Source: JAGNZR01 sp051652785 (GTDB lineage Bacteria; Fusobacteriota; Fusobacteriia; Fusobacteriales; Fusobacteriaceae). From it: a stretch of 64,000 bases of DNA. Positions 36,940-46,024 of the stretch are shown one piece after another; within the stretch, counting starts at the first letter, position 1; every line of letters begins with the position of its first letter. Location of the stretch: assembly GCA_051652785.1 (NCBI GenBank), contig JBOFUX010000054.1, positions 1 through 64,000 of the forward strand. Reading direction: 5' to 3'. The translations under genes were made by a program, and so were the position numbers. Below the pieces are notes generated by a model. It searched no databases. It saw only the letters and a list, made by a program, of their open reading frames with translations, and had not been told where the DNA came from.

Positions 36940-37020
36940 ATCGAACACATTATATAGATGATTAATTTAATAAAAAATAATTAATAAAGTAACTTCTATT
37001 AAATATCTTTTCACCCTATG

Positions 37021-37080
<60 letters not shown>

Positions 37081-37085
37081 ACTTC

Positions 37086-40000
37086 TTATATTTTACTTAT
37101 ATCAAAAACTTCTATATCTTTTGTACTTGTTTTACTTCTTTGAATTTTTATTATAGCATTTAATGTATCCAGTGAAGTTAGCACATTTACTCCAAATTCT
37201 ATTGCTATTCTTCTTATTTTAAAACCATCTCTTTGAGAATCATTGGCTTTTGTCGGGGTATTTATTAGTATATCTATTTTTTTATTTTTTAATAAATCTG
37301 ATATATTAGGAGAAACATCTCCTATTTTACCAACTTCTTCACAGTCTATCTTATTTTCTTTTAAATATTTAGCAGTTCCCTTTGTTCCATAAAGCTTTGT
37401 TCCCATGTTTGACAATTCTTTTGCCATTCCTAAAAATTCTTCTTTGTCTTTATCTTTTATTGTTAAAAGTATTGATTTATTATTTAGATCAATATTTCTT
37501 CCTGCTGCAACAAGACCTTTATAAATAGCTTCATCTACACTTCTTCCAACGCCTAAAACTTCTCCAGTTGATCTCATTTCAGGACCCAATGAAACCTCAA
37601 CTTCTCCTAGTTTTTCTGTTGAAAATACTGGAACTTTAACTGCTATTATATCGGGTTTTTTATACAACCCAACTCCATATCCTAAATCTTTTAATTTTTC
37701 ACCTAAAATAACTTTTGTAGCTAAATTTATTACAGGAACTTGTGATATTTTAGAAATATATGGAACTGTTCTTGAAGACCTTGGATTTACCTCTATTACA
37801 TATATTTCATTTTCGTAAGCTATAAATTGAATATTCATCATTCCTATTACTTTTAACTCTAGAGATAATTTTTTAGCTATTTCTAGTATTTTTTCTTCAG
37901 TACCTGGATACAAGTTTTGACTTGGATATATTGTAATCGAGTCTCCAGAATGCACCCCTGCTCTTTCTAAATGCTCCATAACACCAGGAATTAATACATC
38001 TATTCCATCACAAATTGCATCTATTTCTATCTCTATTCCATCTAAATATTTATCTATTAAAACTGGAGTTTCTGAATCTCTAATAAAAGAAGCTTCTAAA
38101 TATTTCACTAAGCTTTTTTCTTCGTGGCAAATTTCCATCCCTTGACCACCTAATACGTAAGAAGGTCTTACTAATACAGGGTACCCTAAATTTTTTGCTG
38201 TTTGTATCCCGTTTTCTATCTCTCTAATTGCTTTTCCTTTAGGTCTTTTTATATCTAATTTTTCCATCATTGCTTCAAATCTTTCTCTATCTTCTGCCTC
38301 ATCTATTTTATCTGCACTTGTTCCTAATATTTTAATTCCTTTTTTATGCAAATCTTTAGCTAATTTTATTGCTGTTTGTCCTCCAAATTGCAGTATTACT
38401 CCTTCTGGCTTTTCTTTATTTAAAATATTCATAACATCTTCTGTTACAAGAGGTTCAAAATATAATCTATCCCCTGTTGTATAATCCGTAGATACTGTTT
38501 CAGGATTGTTATTAATAATAATACTTTCTATTCCCATTTCTTTTAAACATTTTATAGAGTGAACTGTACAATAATCAAATTCAATCCCTTGTCCTATTCT
38601 AATTGGTCCTGAACCTATTACTACAACTTTTCTTTTATTTGTAATTTCTACCTCATCAAACTCATCATATGTTGAGTAAAAATATGAAGTTTCTGCTGCA
38701 AACTCTCCAGCACAAGTGTCTACTATTTTATAAACTGGTTTTATTGCGTATGAATTTCTTTTAGCTTCTATATCCTCTTCTGATATTTTCATAAGTTGAG
38801 CTATCCCCTTATCTGAAAATCCTTTTTTCTTTAAATTTCTCAAAGTTTTTTCTGAAAGGTCTGAAAATTTAGTACGCTTTAATGATTCTTCTTGCTTTAC
38901 TATCCACTCTATTTTTTCCATAAAATATTTATCCATACCTGTTATTTTCTGAAGTTTTTCTTTGATATAACCTCTTCTTAACATTTCTGCAGCAATAAAG
39001 ATTCTTTCATCATCTGGTTTCATAACTAATTTTTTTAACTCTTCAATACTTAAATTTTTAACTGCAGGATGATCTAAATTATAACTTCCTATTTCAAGGG
39101 ATCTAATTCCCTTTAAAAAAGCTGATTCGAAACTATTTCCTATAGCCATAATTTCACCTGTAGCCATCATTTTTGTTCCAAGTTTTCTATCTGCTTTTTT
39201 AAATTTATCAAAGGGCCATTTAGGAATTTTAACTACTACATAATCTAGGGCTGGCTCAAAACAAGCAAAAGTTTTTCCTGTTACTTCATTTATTATTTCG
39301 TCTAGTTGATAGCCTAAAGCTATTTTAGAAGCTACTCTTGCAATAGGATACCCTGTGGCTTTAGAAGCTAATGCTGATGATCTTGACACTCTTGGGTTTA
39401 TTTCTATAATAGCATATTCAAAAGATTTTGGATTTAGTGCAAATTGGACATTACAACCACCAATAACACCAATTTCATTTATAATTTTTATAGCAGAGGT
39501 TCTAAGCATTTGATACTCTTTATCTGAAAGAGTTTGAGAAGGTGCTACTACTATTGAATCTCCAGTATGAACTCCCACAGGATCGATATTTTCCATATTA
39601 CACACTGTTATACAATTTCCGTTAGAATCTCTAACTACTTCATATTCAATCTCTTTCCATCCATAAATAGATTTCTCTAAAAGAACTTGTCCCACTCTAG
39701 AAAGTTGAAGCCCTTTTAATAAAATTTCTTCTAACTCTTTTGGACTCCCAGCTATTCCACCACCAGTTCCTCCAAGAGTATAAGCAGGTCTTACTACAAC
39801 TGGATAACCCATCTCTTTGGCTTTTGCAAAACCTGAATCCATACTTTCTACAATATGACTTTCTATTGTAGGTTCTCCTATTTTTTTCATTATATCCCTA
39901 AATAACTCTCTATCTTCACCATTTTTTATTGAATTAATAGGAGTTCCGATAACATTAACTCCAAATTTATCTAATATTCCTTTATCAAAAAGTTCTACAG

Positions 40001-40292
40001 CAAGATTCAGTGCTGTTTGTCCACCCATACCTGCTAATATTGAGTCTGGTCTTTCTATTTCAATTATTTTTTCTAAATATTCTAAAGTTATTGGCTCTAA
40101 GTATATTCTATCTGCAACTGTTGTATCTGTCATTATAGAGGCTGGATTTGAGTTTACTAGAACCACTTCAATTCCTTCTTTTTTTAACGTTTCACAAGCC
40201 TGAGTTCCTGAATAATCAAACTCTGCTGCTTGACCTATTATTATTGGACCTGAACCTATTATTAAACATTTTTTTATATTTTTATTTAACAT
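37086..40292 (-). CDS. carB: Carbamoyl-phosphate synthase, large subunit
   Basis: 1068 residues, the standard size. There are two homologous synthetase halves, each opening with a nucleotide-binding loop (LIIGSGPIIIGQAAEFDYSG at about 10-30 and VVIGSGPIRIGQGIEFDY near 560). Each also has an ATP-grasp core (RPAYTLGGTGGG and RPSYVLGGQGME). The C-terminal MGS-like allosteric domain follows (about 930-1068, TKLYGTKGTAKYLKEN). It makes carbamoyl phosphate from bicarbonate, ATP and ammonia delivered by CarA, for pyrimidines and arginine. It starts one base after carA stops. It shares the carA leader. Confidence 0.98.
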   Translation of the reverse strand: MLNKNIKKCLIIGSGPIIIGQAAEFDYSGTQACETLKKEGIEVVLVNSNPASIMTDTTVADRIYLEPITLEYLEKIIEIERPDSILAGMGGQTALNLAVELFDKGILDKFGVNVIGTPINSIKNGEDRELFRDIMKKIGEPTIESHIVESMDSGFAKAKEMGYPVVVRPAYTLGGTGGGIAGSPKELEEILLKGLQLSRVGQVLLEKSIYGWKEIEYEVVRDSNGNCITVCNMENIDPVGVHTGDSIVVAPSQTLSDKEYQMLRTSAIKIINEIGVIGGCNVQFALNPKSFEYAIIEINPRVSRSSALASKATGYPIARVASKIALGYQLDEIINEVTGKTFACFEPALDYVVVKIPKWPFDKFKKADRKLGTKMMATGEIMAIGNSFESAFLKGIRSLEIGSYNLDHPAVKNLSIEELKKLVMKPDDERIFIAAEMLRRGYIKEKLQKITGMDKYFMEKIEWIVKQEESLKRTKFSDLSEKTLRNLKKKGFSDKGIAQLMKISEEDIEAKRNSYAIKPVYKIVDTCAGEFAAETSYFYSTYDEFDEVEITNKRKVVVIGSGPIRIGQGIEFDYCTVHSIKCLKEMGIESIIINNNPETVSTDYTTGDRLYFEPLVTEDVMNILNKEKPEGVILQFGGQTAIKLAKDLHKKGIKILGTSADKIDEAEDRERFEAMMEKLDIKRPKGKAIREIENGIQTAKNLGYPVLVRPSYVLGGQGMEICHEEKSLVKYLEASFIRDSETPVLIDKYLDGIEIEIDAICDGIDVLIPGVMEHLERAGVHSGDSITIYPSQNLYPGTEEKILEIAKKLSLELKVIGMMNIQFIAYENEIYVIEVNPRSSRTVPYISKISQVPVINLATKVILGEKLKDLGYGVGLYKKPDIIAVKVPVFSTEKLGEVEVSLGPEMRSTGEVLGVGRSVDEAIYKGLVAAGRNIDLNNKSILLTIKDKDKEEFLGMAKELSNMGTKLYGTKGTAKYLKENKIDCEEVGKIGDVSPNISDLLKNKKIDILINTPTKANDSQRDGFKIRRIAIEFGVNVLTSLDTLNAIIKIQRSKTSTKDIEVFDISKI

Positions 40293-40293
40293 T

Positions 40294-41358
40294 TTATTTA
40301 GCCTCCTTAATAATTTTTAAAAAATCATCAAATAAATAATTAGAATCTTCTGGACCTGGCCAAGCTTCTGGATGATATTGCACAGAGGCAATATTTAATT
40401 CTACACATCTCATTCCTTCATTTGAACCGTCATTTACATTAATATGGGTTTCTTTCATTTTTTCAGGGATTTTATCAATTACATATCCATGATTTTGTGA
40501 AGTTATGAATATTTTGTTTTTTTCTAAATCTTTAACAGGATGATTGCAACCTCTATGTCCATATTTTAATTTTTTAGTTGTTCCCCCAAGAGCCCATGCT
40601 AAAAGTTGATGACCTAAACATATTCCAACTATTGGTTTTTTCCCTAGTAATTTTTTTATCTCTTCTATTACATCACTAAGTTCTGCTGGATCTCCTGGAC
40701 CATTAGAAAGAAAAATACCATCTAATTTATGAGAAAGTATCTCTTCTGCTCTTACGTTCCATGGAAAAACTGTTAAAGAGCAATTTCTTGCAGTGAAATT
40801 TCTTAAAATATTATTTTTTACTCCAAAGTCAATTACCCCTATTTTTAAATCTGGATTCTCAACATCTATTTTATATATTTTCTTAGTGCTTACATTGGAA
40901 ACTGCTGATAGATTTGAAAATTTTAAGAATTTTTCTATAACTTCACTTTGCTTTAAATCTTCTGTTGTTATTAATGCTTTCATAGTTCCATTTTCTCTTA
41001 TAATTTTTGTTAAATGTCTCGTATCTAATCCTTTTATTCCAACAACATTATGCTGTTTTAAAAAACCATCTAAAGTCATTTCACATCTAAAATTATTAGG
41101 TAATTTAGCTTCTTCTTTAATAATCAAAGCTCTTACTTTCACACCAGAGGATTCCATATCTTCTAAATTAATTCCATAGTTTCCAACTTGAGGATAAGTT
41201 AGAACTACCATTTGTCCAAAATATGATGGATCAGTTAACAACTCTTGATATCCTGTCATTCCAGTATTGAAAACTAATTCTCCTACACTTTCATTTAAGC
41301 TTCCAAAAATTTTGCCGTGAAATATCATTCCATTTTCTAATATTAACTTTCCTTTCAA
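40294..41358 (-). CDS. carA: Carbamoyl-phosphate synthase, small (glutaminase) subunit
   Basis: 354 residues. The N-terminal CPSase domain is followed by a class I glutamine amidotransferase with nucleophile motif GICLGHQLLAWALGG and the His/Glu element ASVQYHPEAWPGPED. It supplies ammonia to CarB. It is preceded by a promoter, a 60-codon leader ORF and an attenuator hairpin, the same arrangement as pyrB in this window, pointing to pyrimidine control. The start lies 22 bases after the attenuator's T run. Confidence 0.97.
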   Translation of the reverse strand: MKGKLILENGMIFHGKIFGSLNESVGELVFNTGMTGYQELLTDPSYFGQMVVLTYPQVGNYGINLEDMESSGVKVRALIIKEEAKLPNNFRCEMTLDGFLKQHNVVGIKGLDTRHLTKIIRENGTMKALITTEDLKQSEVIEKFLKFSNLSAVSNVSTKKIYKIDVENPDLKIGVIDFGVKNNILRNFTARNCSLTVFPWNVRAEEILSHKLDGIFLSNGPGDPAELSDVIEEIKKLLGKKPIVGICLGHQLLAWALGGTTKKLKYGHRGCNHPVKDLEKNKIFITSQNHGYVIDKIPEKMKETHINVNDGSNEGMRCVELNIASVQYHPEAWPGPEDSNYLFDDFLKIIKEAK

Positions 41359-41379
41359 TTTTTGCCCCCTATTTTTTCT

Positions 41380-41412
41380 TAAAAAAAAAGATATAGCTAA
41401 ATAGCTATATCT
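41380..41412 (-). terminator. Attenuator terminator of carAB
   Basis: AGATATAGCT and AGCTATATCT form a perfect 10-bp stem with a 4-base loop (41389-41412). A run of nine T's on the minus strand follows. The leader ORF's TAG stop lies inside the loop region, so a closely following ribosome would block the hairpin. Confidence 0.85.
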
Positions 41413-41579
41413 AAAATATTAAAATTATTTAAATTGTTAAAATCAATAATGCTTTTCAAAACAGATATAAAAATATTTTGAAAAATAAAATATTTATTTT
41501 TAAATGAATTAGAAAATATATATTTAAAAGTTAATGTAGAATTTTCATTTAGTAGTTTATTCTTTAAAAACTTCTTCAT
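41397..41579 (-). CDS. Leader peptide of carAB (attenuator-overlapping)
   Basis: 60 codons from the ATG at 41579, which is preceded by AAGGAGAAAATT. The peptide is MKKFLKNKLLNENS... ending NILDIAI and is dominated by Phe, Ile, Leu, Asn and Lys codons, giving a U-rich message. It ends within the terminator hairpin. In enterobacterial pyrBI such a leader couples RNA polymerase pausing at U-rich sites (low UTP) to ribosome arrival, which prevents terminator folding. The sequence itself is not a known conserved protein. Its value is probably regulatory. Confidence 0.75.
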   Translation of the reverse strand: MKKFLKNKLLNENSTLTFKYIFSNSFKNKYFIFQNIFISVLKSIIDFNNLNNFNILDIAI

Positions 41580-41616
41580 AATTTTCTCCTTCATTTAAAA
41601 TTTTACACTAGGATAA

Positions 41617-41644
41617 ATTATACTCTCTTTTTTATTTTTGTCAA
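41617..41644 (-). promoter_or_regulatory. Promoter of carAB
   Basis: On the minus strand TTGACA (41644-41639), a 16-base spacer and TATAAT (41622-41617) match consensus fully and lie 38 bases before the leader ORF. Confidence 0.8.
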
Positions 41645-41717
41645 ATTATTTTTTTGGAGAGTGTGAGTAAGCTTGTTGTGATACGATAGATATCTGACAA
41701 AGTGGTTAAAAAAAAGA

Positions 41718-41853
41718 GGAGACTCTGATAAAATATTAGTTACCAAAACAAAATATTTTTACAGGAGTCCCCATGAGTAATATTATTAGAAATAATACTG
41801 TAAATGTAAATACAAGTGTTATCAACCTTGTTTTTTACTCACCTTTTATATGA
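41718..41853 (+). mobile_element. Possible insertion-sequence fragment
   Basis: An imperfect inverted repeat (41718-41737 and 41752-41771) ends at the GGAG site of a 26-codon ORF (41773-41853, start MSNIIRNNTVNVNTSV). A hairpin covering a transposase start site is common in insertion sequences. The ORF stops abruptly with no homology I can name. It is offered only as a probable 5' scar of an element, in the 300-base gap between the carAB promoter and the next gene. Confidence 0.25.
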
Positions 41854-41913
41854 TATATTTTTATTTTTCAAAAGTGTTTTTAGTTAAAAATAAAATGCTA
41901 AAATTTATTTTCT

Positions 41914-42378
41914 TTAAACTTCTTTTGTGTTTTTATTTAACTCTCTAACTATTATTTTAGCAGCAATTTCTGCAACTTCTCCTGTAAAAGATTTACATTG
42001 TTCTTTGTGCTCTCCTGAAAGCATATCCATTCCTTTGGTTAATATACTACAACAAAGAACTTTATGATTTTTTTTAAATTCTGCTTGAAGTTCGTTTGCT
42101 AGTTCTAAGGTTCTATTAACTTTTGAATCTCCTGCTTTTGTTCTTCCAAAGAAATATCCTATGCAGAGAATACCACCTGATATAGCTCCACATACACATT
42201 TAGCTCTTCCTATTCCAACTGGGAAACCTGAGGCCATAGCTATCATTTCTTCTGGCATATCTAGCTCAAAATTTTCTCTTATTGAAGCTACAATAGCCTC
42301 TGAACAAAAGAACTCTCCTTTTTGGAAATAATTTTCTGCATCTTCTTTGATTTTTTGAACACTTACATCTTTTTTCAT
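41914..42378 (-). CDS. C_GCAxxG_C_C family redox-type protein
   Basis: 154 residues. The family pattern is visible: an N-terminal Cys in EFFCSEAIV, then KCVCGAISGGILCIGYFFGR and CCSILTKG further on. Another Cys lies in the closing third (EHKEQCKSFTGEVAE). These proteins are found in anaerobes and are thought to bind metal or have redox function. No role is established. It is monocistronic with an AAGGAGG-type site. The upstream 438 bases are largely noncoding. Confidence 0.8.
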   Translation of the reverse strand: MKKDVSVQKIKEDAENYFQKGEFFCSEAIVASIRENFELDMPEEMIAMASGFPVGIGRAKCVCGAISGGILCIGYFFGRTKAGDSKVNRTLELANELQAEFKKNHKVLCCSILTKGMDMLSGEHKEQCKSFTGEVAEIAAKIIVRELNKNTKEV

Positions 42379-42816
42379 TTTTTCCTCCTTTTATTTTGAT
42401 ATAACTAAGTAATTAAATAGGTTGTGTTTTATTTCTTTTTTTAATTTAAATTCGTATTGTACTAACATTTTGTTATTTTATTTTTTAAACAACGGTTATT
42501 TGTAGAAAACCATATAAGTTTTTGCTAATCTAAAATTTGATTATCATAACTTGTAAATGAACTAGAATCATCTAACTGTTATGAAAATATAATATAATTT
42601 TCTCATAATAATTGATAGGATGTTTAAGCTTTATTCTCCATGTCATTATTCTCAATCTCAGTGTTATTGTCATTTTTTTTAATAAATCTCTTTATTAAAA
42701 TGAATATTTTTCTCACATCTTCTATATTTTTTTTAATTTACAATATTATTTTTAATGTTAAATAAATAAAAAGTTAAACTTATTTTTTTCTTATCTAGCT
42801 TACCTAAACTGATATA
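42379..42816. other. Noncoding stretch with one short ORF
   Basis: AT-rich spacer between the restriction locus and the C_GCAxxG_C_C gene. The only item of note is a minus-strand 30-codon ORF at 42624-42716 (GTG start, VRKIFILIKRFIKKNDNN...). It has a basic, hydrophobic head and an acidic tail and a GAAGA-type site. It could be a small peptide or a gene remnant. I see no terminator or RNA gene. Confidence 0.3.
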
Positions 42817-44598
42817 TTAGTTGTTTTTTAAATTGAAAATATCACAAGGTGAAAATTTAAATTGTAAGCTTGTCGGATCAGGAGTTCCACCTTTTCTTTG
42901 CATAACTATTTTTCCTATCTTTAATGAACCACGAGGTGTTATCATTACCTCACCTTGGTTATAAAAATTCATAGCTATATTTATATCAGCCAAATACCAT
43001 GAAGTACTATTATCATCACACTTAGTAACTAACAACCAATTTGCAGAAAGCCCTCCTCTTCCTTTTAACAAATCAGATATAACTAAAATTCTATTTTTTT
43101 CAAAAAAATTAATAATTTTATCACTAATAGCACTAGGCATTTCCGTTAAAAATAGTCGTCTACTGTCTTTTGAAGAACTATTAGAATGTTCCACTTCTCC
43201 AGTAAATAACTTTAACCACTTTTCTATTTCATCATCAAATCCCCACATTTCTTTATAAGTTGAAACTTTTCTTTTATCTACTTGATTATAATCTGCTGAA
43301 CTATTTGCTTTTTTTAATGAAATATTTTCAATTTTAACAATATCTCTTAAAGTTATAGTTAATTTAATCTGAGCATCAGCCTTTTTAAATTTTGTCATAT
43401 CATTAAAGTTATCAGGAGAACAATTGTACTCATCAACATCTTTTATAGATATTTTTGTTGGTATTTGAATAGCAATTAAGTTAGAAATTTCTTTTAAATT
43501 ATACCCCATGTCTTGAAGCCATTTTTGAGCATCACAATCGTGATGCCAATTTTCAAATTTCAAACAAATATCTTTTTCATTTTTAAAACCATCTTTTGCT
43601 GTTTTTGAACCTAAACTAGCTGTACTCATCAATCTTTTCTCCCTAAAAATATTATATTTCAAAATTTCTATAATAATAGATTTGACAACAGGAATTACTA
43701 AGCTATTGCCAAACTGTTTATGAGCTTGAGAATCAGAAACTATAATCTTAAAATCATCTGGAAACCCTTGAATTCTAGCACATTCCCGAGGAGTTAATTT
43801 TCTAATAACGTTGTTTATTAAATATAATCCTGTTTTTCCTCCAATCCCACCACCATAAGCAGACAAGGTTATCGCATGTCCCATTGGGTCATATATTCTT
43901 TCACCCTGCCCCCCCTTATTTACTGTTCCCACTCTCAAAGGTTTCATACAAATAACAGGAGAAAGGTCTTTGGTAATTTTGATATCATCTCTTTTTTTTA
44001 TAATATATTTACTAGACACACAGTCTTCTTCTATTATATCATTCAAACAACATGCTATATTTAAATCTTTTGGAAATTTGAAATTTGAAATTTTCAAATC
44101 TTTCCTAAATCCTACAATATATATTCTTTCTCTTTTTTGAGGGACTCCAAAATTACTTGAGTTAATAATTTTATAAAATATATTATATCCGATAGAATCG
44201 AGTTCTTTTTTTAAAATATTCAAAGTATTCCCATTATCATGTTTTTTAAAGTTTTTGACATTTTCAAGTAAAATAAGTTTTGGAGTATGATATCTAGCAA
44301 TTCTAACAATTTCATAGAAAAGAGTTCCACGACTATCCTTAAGCCCATTTTGTTTTCCTGAAATACTAAATGCTTGGCAAGGAAATCCAGCACACAAAAT
44401 ATCATGATTTGGAATTTTATTCTCTTTTATTTTTGTTATATCACCACTTGGTAAAATGTTATAATTTTTTAAATATGTTTCCTGAGCAAATTTATCAGTT
44501 TCTGAAGCAAAAACACATTCAAAATTAAAAAATGTTAGAGCTTGATGAAATCCTCCAATTCCTGAAAATAAATCTATAAATTTAATTTTTTTAGTCAT
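42817..44598 (-). CDS. C5-cytosine methyltransferase fused to type II endonuclease-like domain
   Basis: 593 residues. Residues 1-323 form a complete C5 methyltransferase: motif I DLFSGIGGFHQAL, IV GFPCQAFSISG with catalytic Cys, VI ENVKNF, VIII QKRERIYIVGF, IX RKLTPRECARIQGFP and X QFGNSL. Residues 324-593, starting MSTASLGSKTAKDGF, look like a whole type II restriction endonuclease of about 270 residues ending in IVMQRKGGTPDP..LQFKF, a pattern I associate with such enzymes. No stop separates the parts. An internal ATG (43629) has a GGGAG site, so the nuclease part may also be made alone. Third in a three-gene system. Confidence 0.8.
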   Translation of the reverse strand: MTKKIKFIDLFSGIGGFHQALTFFNFECVFASETDKFAQETYLKNYNILPSGDITKIKENKIPNHDILCAGFPCQAFSISGKQNGLKDSRGTLFYEIVRIARYHTPKLILLENVKNFKKHDNGNTLNILKKELDSIGYNIFYKIINSSNFGVPQKRERIYIVGFRKDLKISNFKFPKDLNIACCLNDIIEEDCVSSKYIIKKRDDIKITKDLSPVICMKPLRVGTVNKGGQGERIYDPMGHAITLSAYGGGIGGKTGLYLINNVIRKLTPRECARIQGFPDDFKIIVSDSQAHKQFGNSLVIPVVKSIIIEILKYNIFREKRLMSTASLGSKTAKDGFKNEKDICLKFENWHHDCDAQKWLQDMGYNLKEISNLIAIQIPTKISIKDVDEYNCSPDNFNDMTKFKKADAQIKLTITLRDIVKIENISLKKANSSADYNQVDKRKVSTYKEMWGFDDEIEKWLKLFTGEVEHSNSSSKDSRRLFLTEMPSAISDKIINFFEKNRILVISDLLKGRGGLSANWLLVTKCDDNSTSWYLADINIAMNFYNQGEVMITPRGSLKIGKIVMQRKGGTPDPTSLQFKFSPCDIFNLKNN

Positions 44599-44649
44599 AT
44601 AAGCTCCGTTTATTTTTATTATTTTTTTATTGAATTTAAAAATATTTTT

Positions 44650-46020
44650 TCAATATAATACATCTCTTTTTTCTAAAGTTTTTATTATTTTTTTTGCTAT
44701 AAGTTCAATAACTGATACTGATACAGCATTTCCTACTTGTTTATAAAGTGCTGCATTTGAAATATTTGGTAACTTAAACTTTCCTTCTTTAACTCCAAAA
44801 CCTTGAAGATCAAAACACTCTGTCGGAGTTAACTTTCTTACTCCATCATCTACTTTTATTAAAGGAACATTGTGTCCTCCTGTCCCCATATTAGCAGTAA
44901 GTGTTGGACATACTCCTGATTGATTTTTTCTTATATACATTCCTCTTCTAATCTGATAAATTTCATACATTTCATTTATTTGTTTTTCTATATTCAAATC
45001 AACTTTATCTTCTGAGAAGTACAGAGGGTATTTTTCTTTTGTATAATAGTAGTTATTTAGTAATAATTTAGTTGATTTATAATCTAAAATATTTTTCAAA
45101 TTCTCTTTTATTTTTTCTCTATTATTTTTTAATTTTTTTATATCTTCAAATTCTCCAAAGTTACGGTAATCTTCTAAATTTAAAAAACATACAATGAAAA
45201 TTCTTTCTCTATTTTGGGGTAAATCTGTATATTCACAAGTATTCAGAATTTTACTTTTTATCTTATATCCTAATTTTTCAATTTCATTAGTTATAACTTT
45301 AAAAGTATTACCATCATCATGAGAAATTAGATTTTTTACATTCTCCAAGAATAATACTCTAGGTTTTCCATGACCACAATCATCAAGTTGTTTAACTAAA
45401 TTTATTATACTATAAAAAAGTTCCCCTCGATAGTCTGAAAATCCTTTTCTTTCTCCTGCTATGGAGAAGGCTTGGCAAGGAAATCCTCCAGTTAACACAT
45501 CTATTGGATTTAATATAAGTTGTTCTCTTTTTTCCTCATAATATTTTTTGGTATTAGCTACCCATTTTTTGTTCATAGTATTTAAATGATTATTTACTAT
45601 ATAATATTCTACTAAATTAGTAATTTTTTCTCCGAACTCTTCATTCTGGTTAAACGCTTTTGGTAAAGCGTATATTTCGTTGCTATAAAGTGTTTTATTT
45701 AAATAGTTTATTTGTTCTAATTTAATAATTTTTTGAAGTTTATCTAGCCATTCCTTATTTTCAATTTTAGTATCAATTTTTTTCTTTAAATCATTTTTTC
45801 TTTTCTCTAAAAATAAAACTTCATCTTCTATTAATTGAGGATTTAATATTTTTTGAATATCTCCTGCCACTAAATTGTGATTAAAATTATATTTATAAGT
45901 TTCTATCGCCATTTCATCTATTTCATTAGCAACAACTAATTTGTACCGAGAATCAGCTCTTTTAAATCCTAAACATATTCCTCCAACTCCTGCAAAAAGA
46001 CTTCCTACATTATATTTCAT
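44650..46020 (-). CDS. DNA C5-cytosine methyltransferase
   Basis: 456 residues from the ATG at 46020, the start of MKYNVGSLFAG. An upstream in-frame ATG at 46062 would add 14 residues overlapping the previous gene. The motifs are I SLFAGVGGICLGF, IV GGFPCQAFSIAGERKGF with the catalytic Cys, VI ENVKNL, VIII PQNRERIFIVCF, IX RKLTPTECFDLQGF and X YKQVGNAVSVSV. A Lys/Glu-rich insertion of about 110 residues separates motif III from motif IV. It modifies cytosine to protect host DNA. It starts 4 bases after the endonuclease-like gene and 51 bases before the second methyltransferase, so one operon carries two C5 methyltransferases. Confidence 0.95.
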   Translation of the reverse strand: MKYNVGSLFAGVGGICLGFKRADSRYKLVVANEIDEMAIETYKYNFNHNLVAGDIQKILNPQLIEDEVLFLEKRKNDLKKKIDTKIENKEWLDKLQKIIKLEQINYLNKTLYSNEIYALPKAFNQNEEFGEKITNLVEYYIVNNHLNTMNKKWVANTKKYYEEKREQLILNPIDVLTGGFPCQAFSIAGERKGFSDYRGELFYSIINLVKQLDDCGHGKPRVLFLENVKNLISHDDGNTFKVITNEIEKLGYKIKSKILNTCEYTDLPQNRERIFIVCFLNLEDYRNFGEFEDIKKLKNNREKIKENLKNILDYKSTKLLLNNYYYTKEKYPLYFSEDKVDLNIEKQINEMYEIYQIRRGMYIRKNQSGVCPTLTANMGTGGHNVPLIKVDDGVRKLTPTECFDLQGFGVKEGKFKLPNISNAALYKQVGNAVSVSVIELIAKKIIKTLEKRDVLY

Positions 46021-46024
46021 TTTT

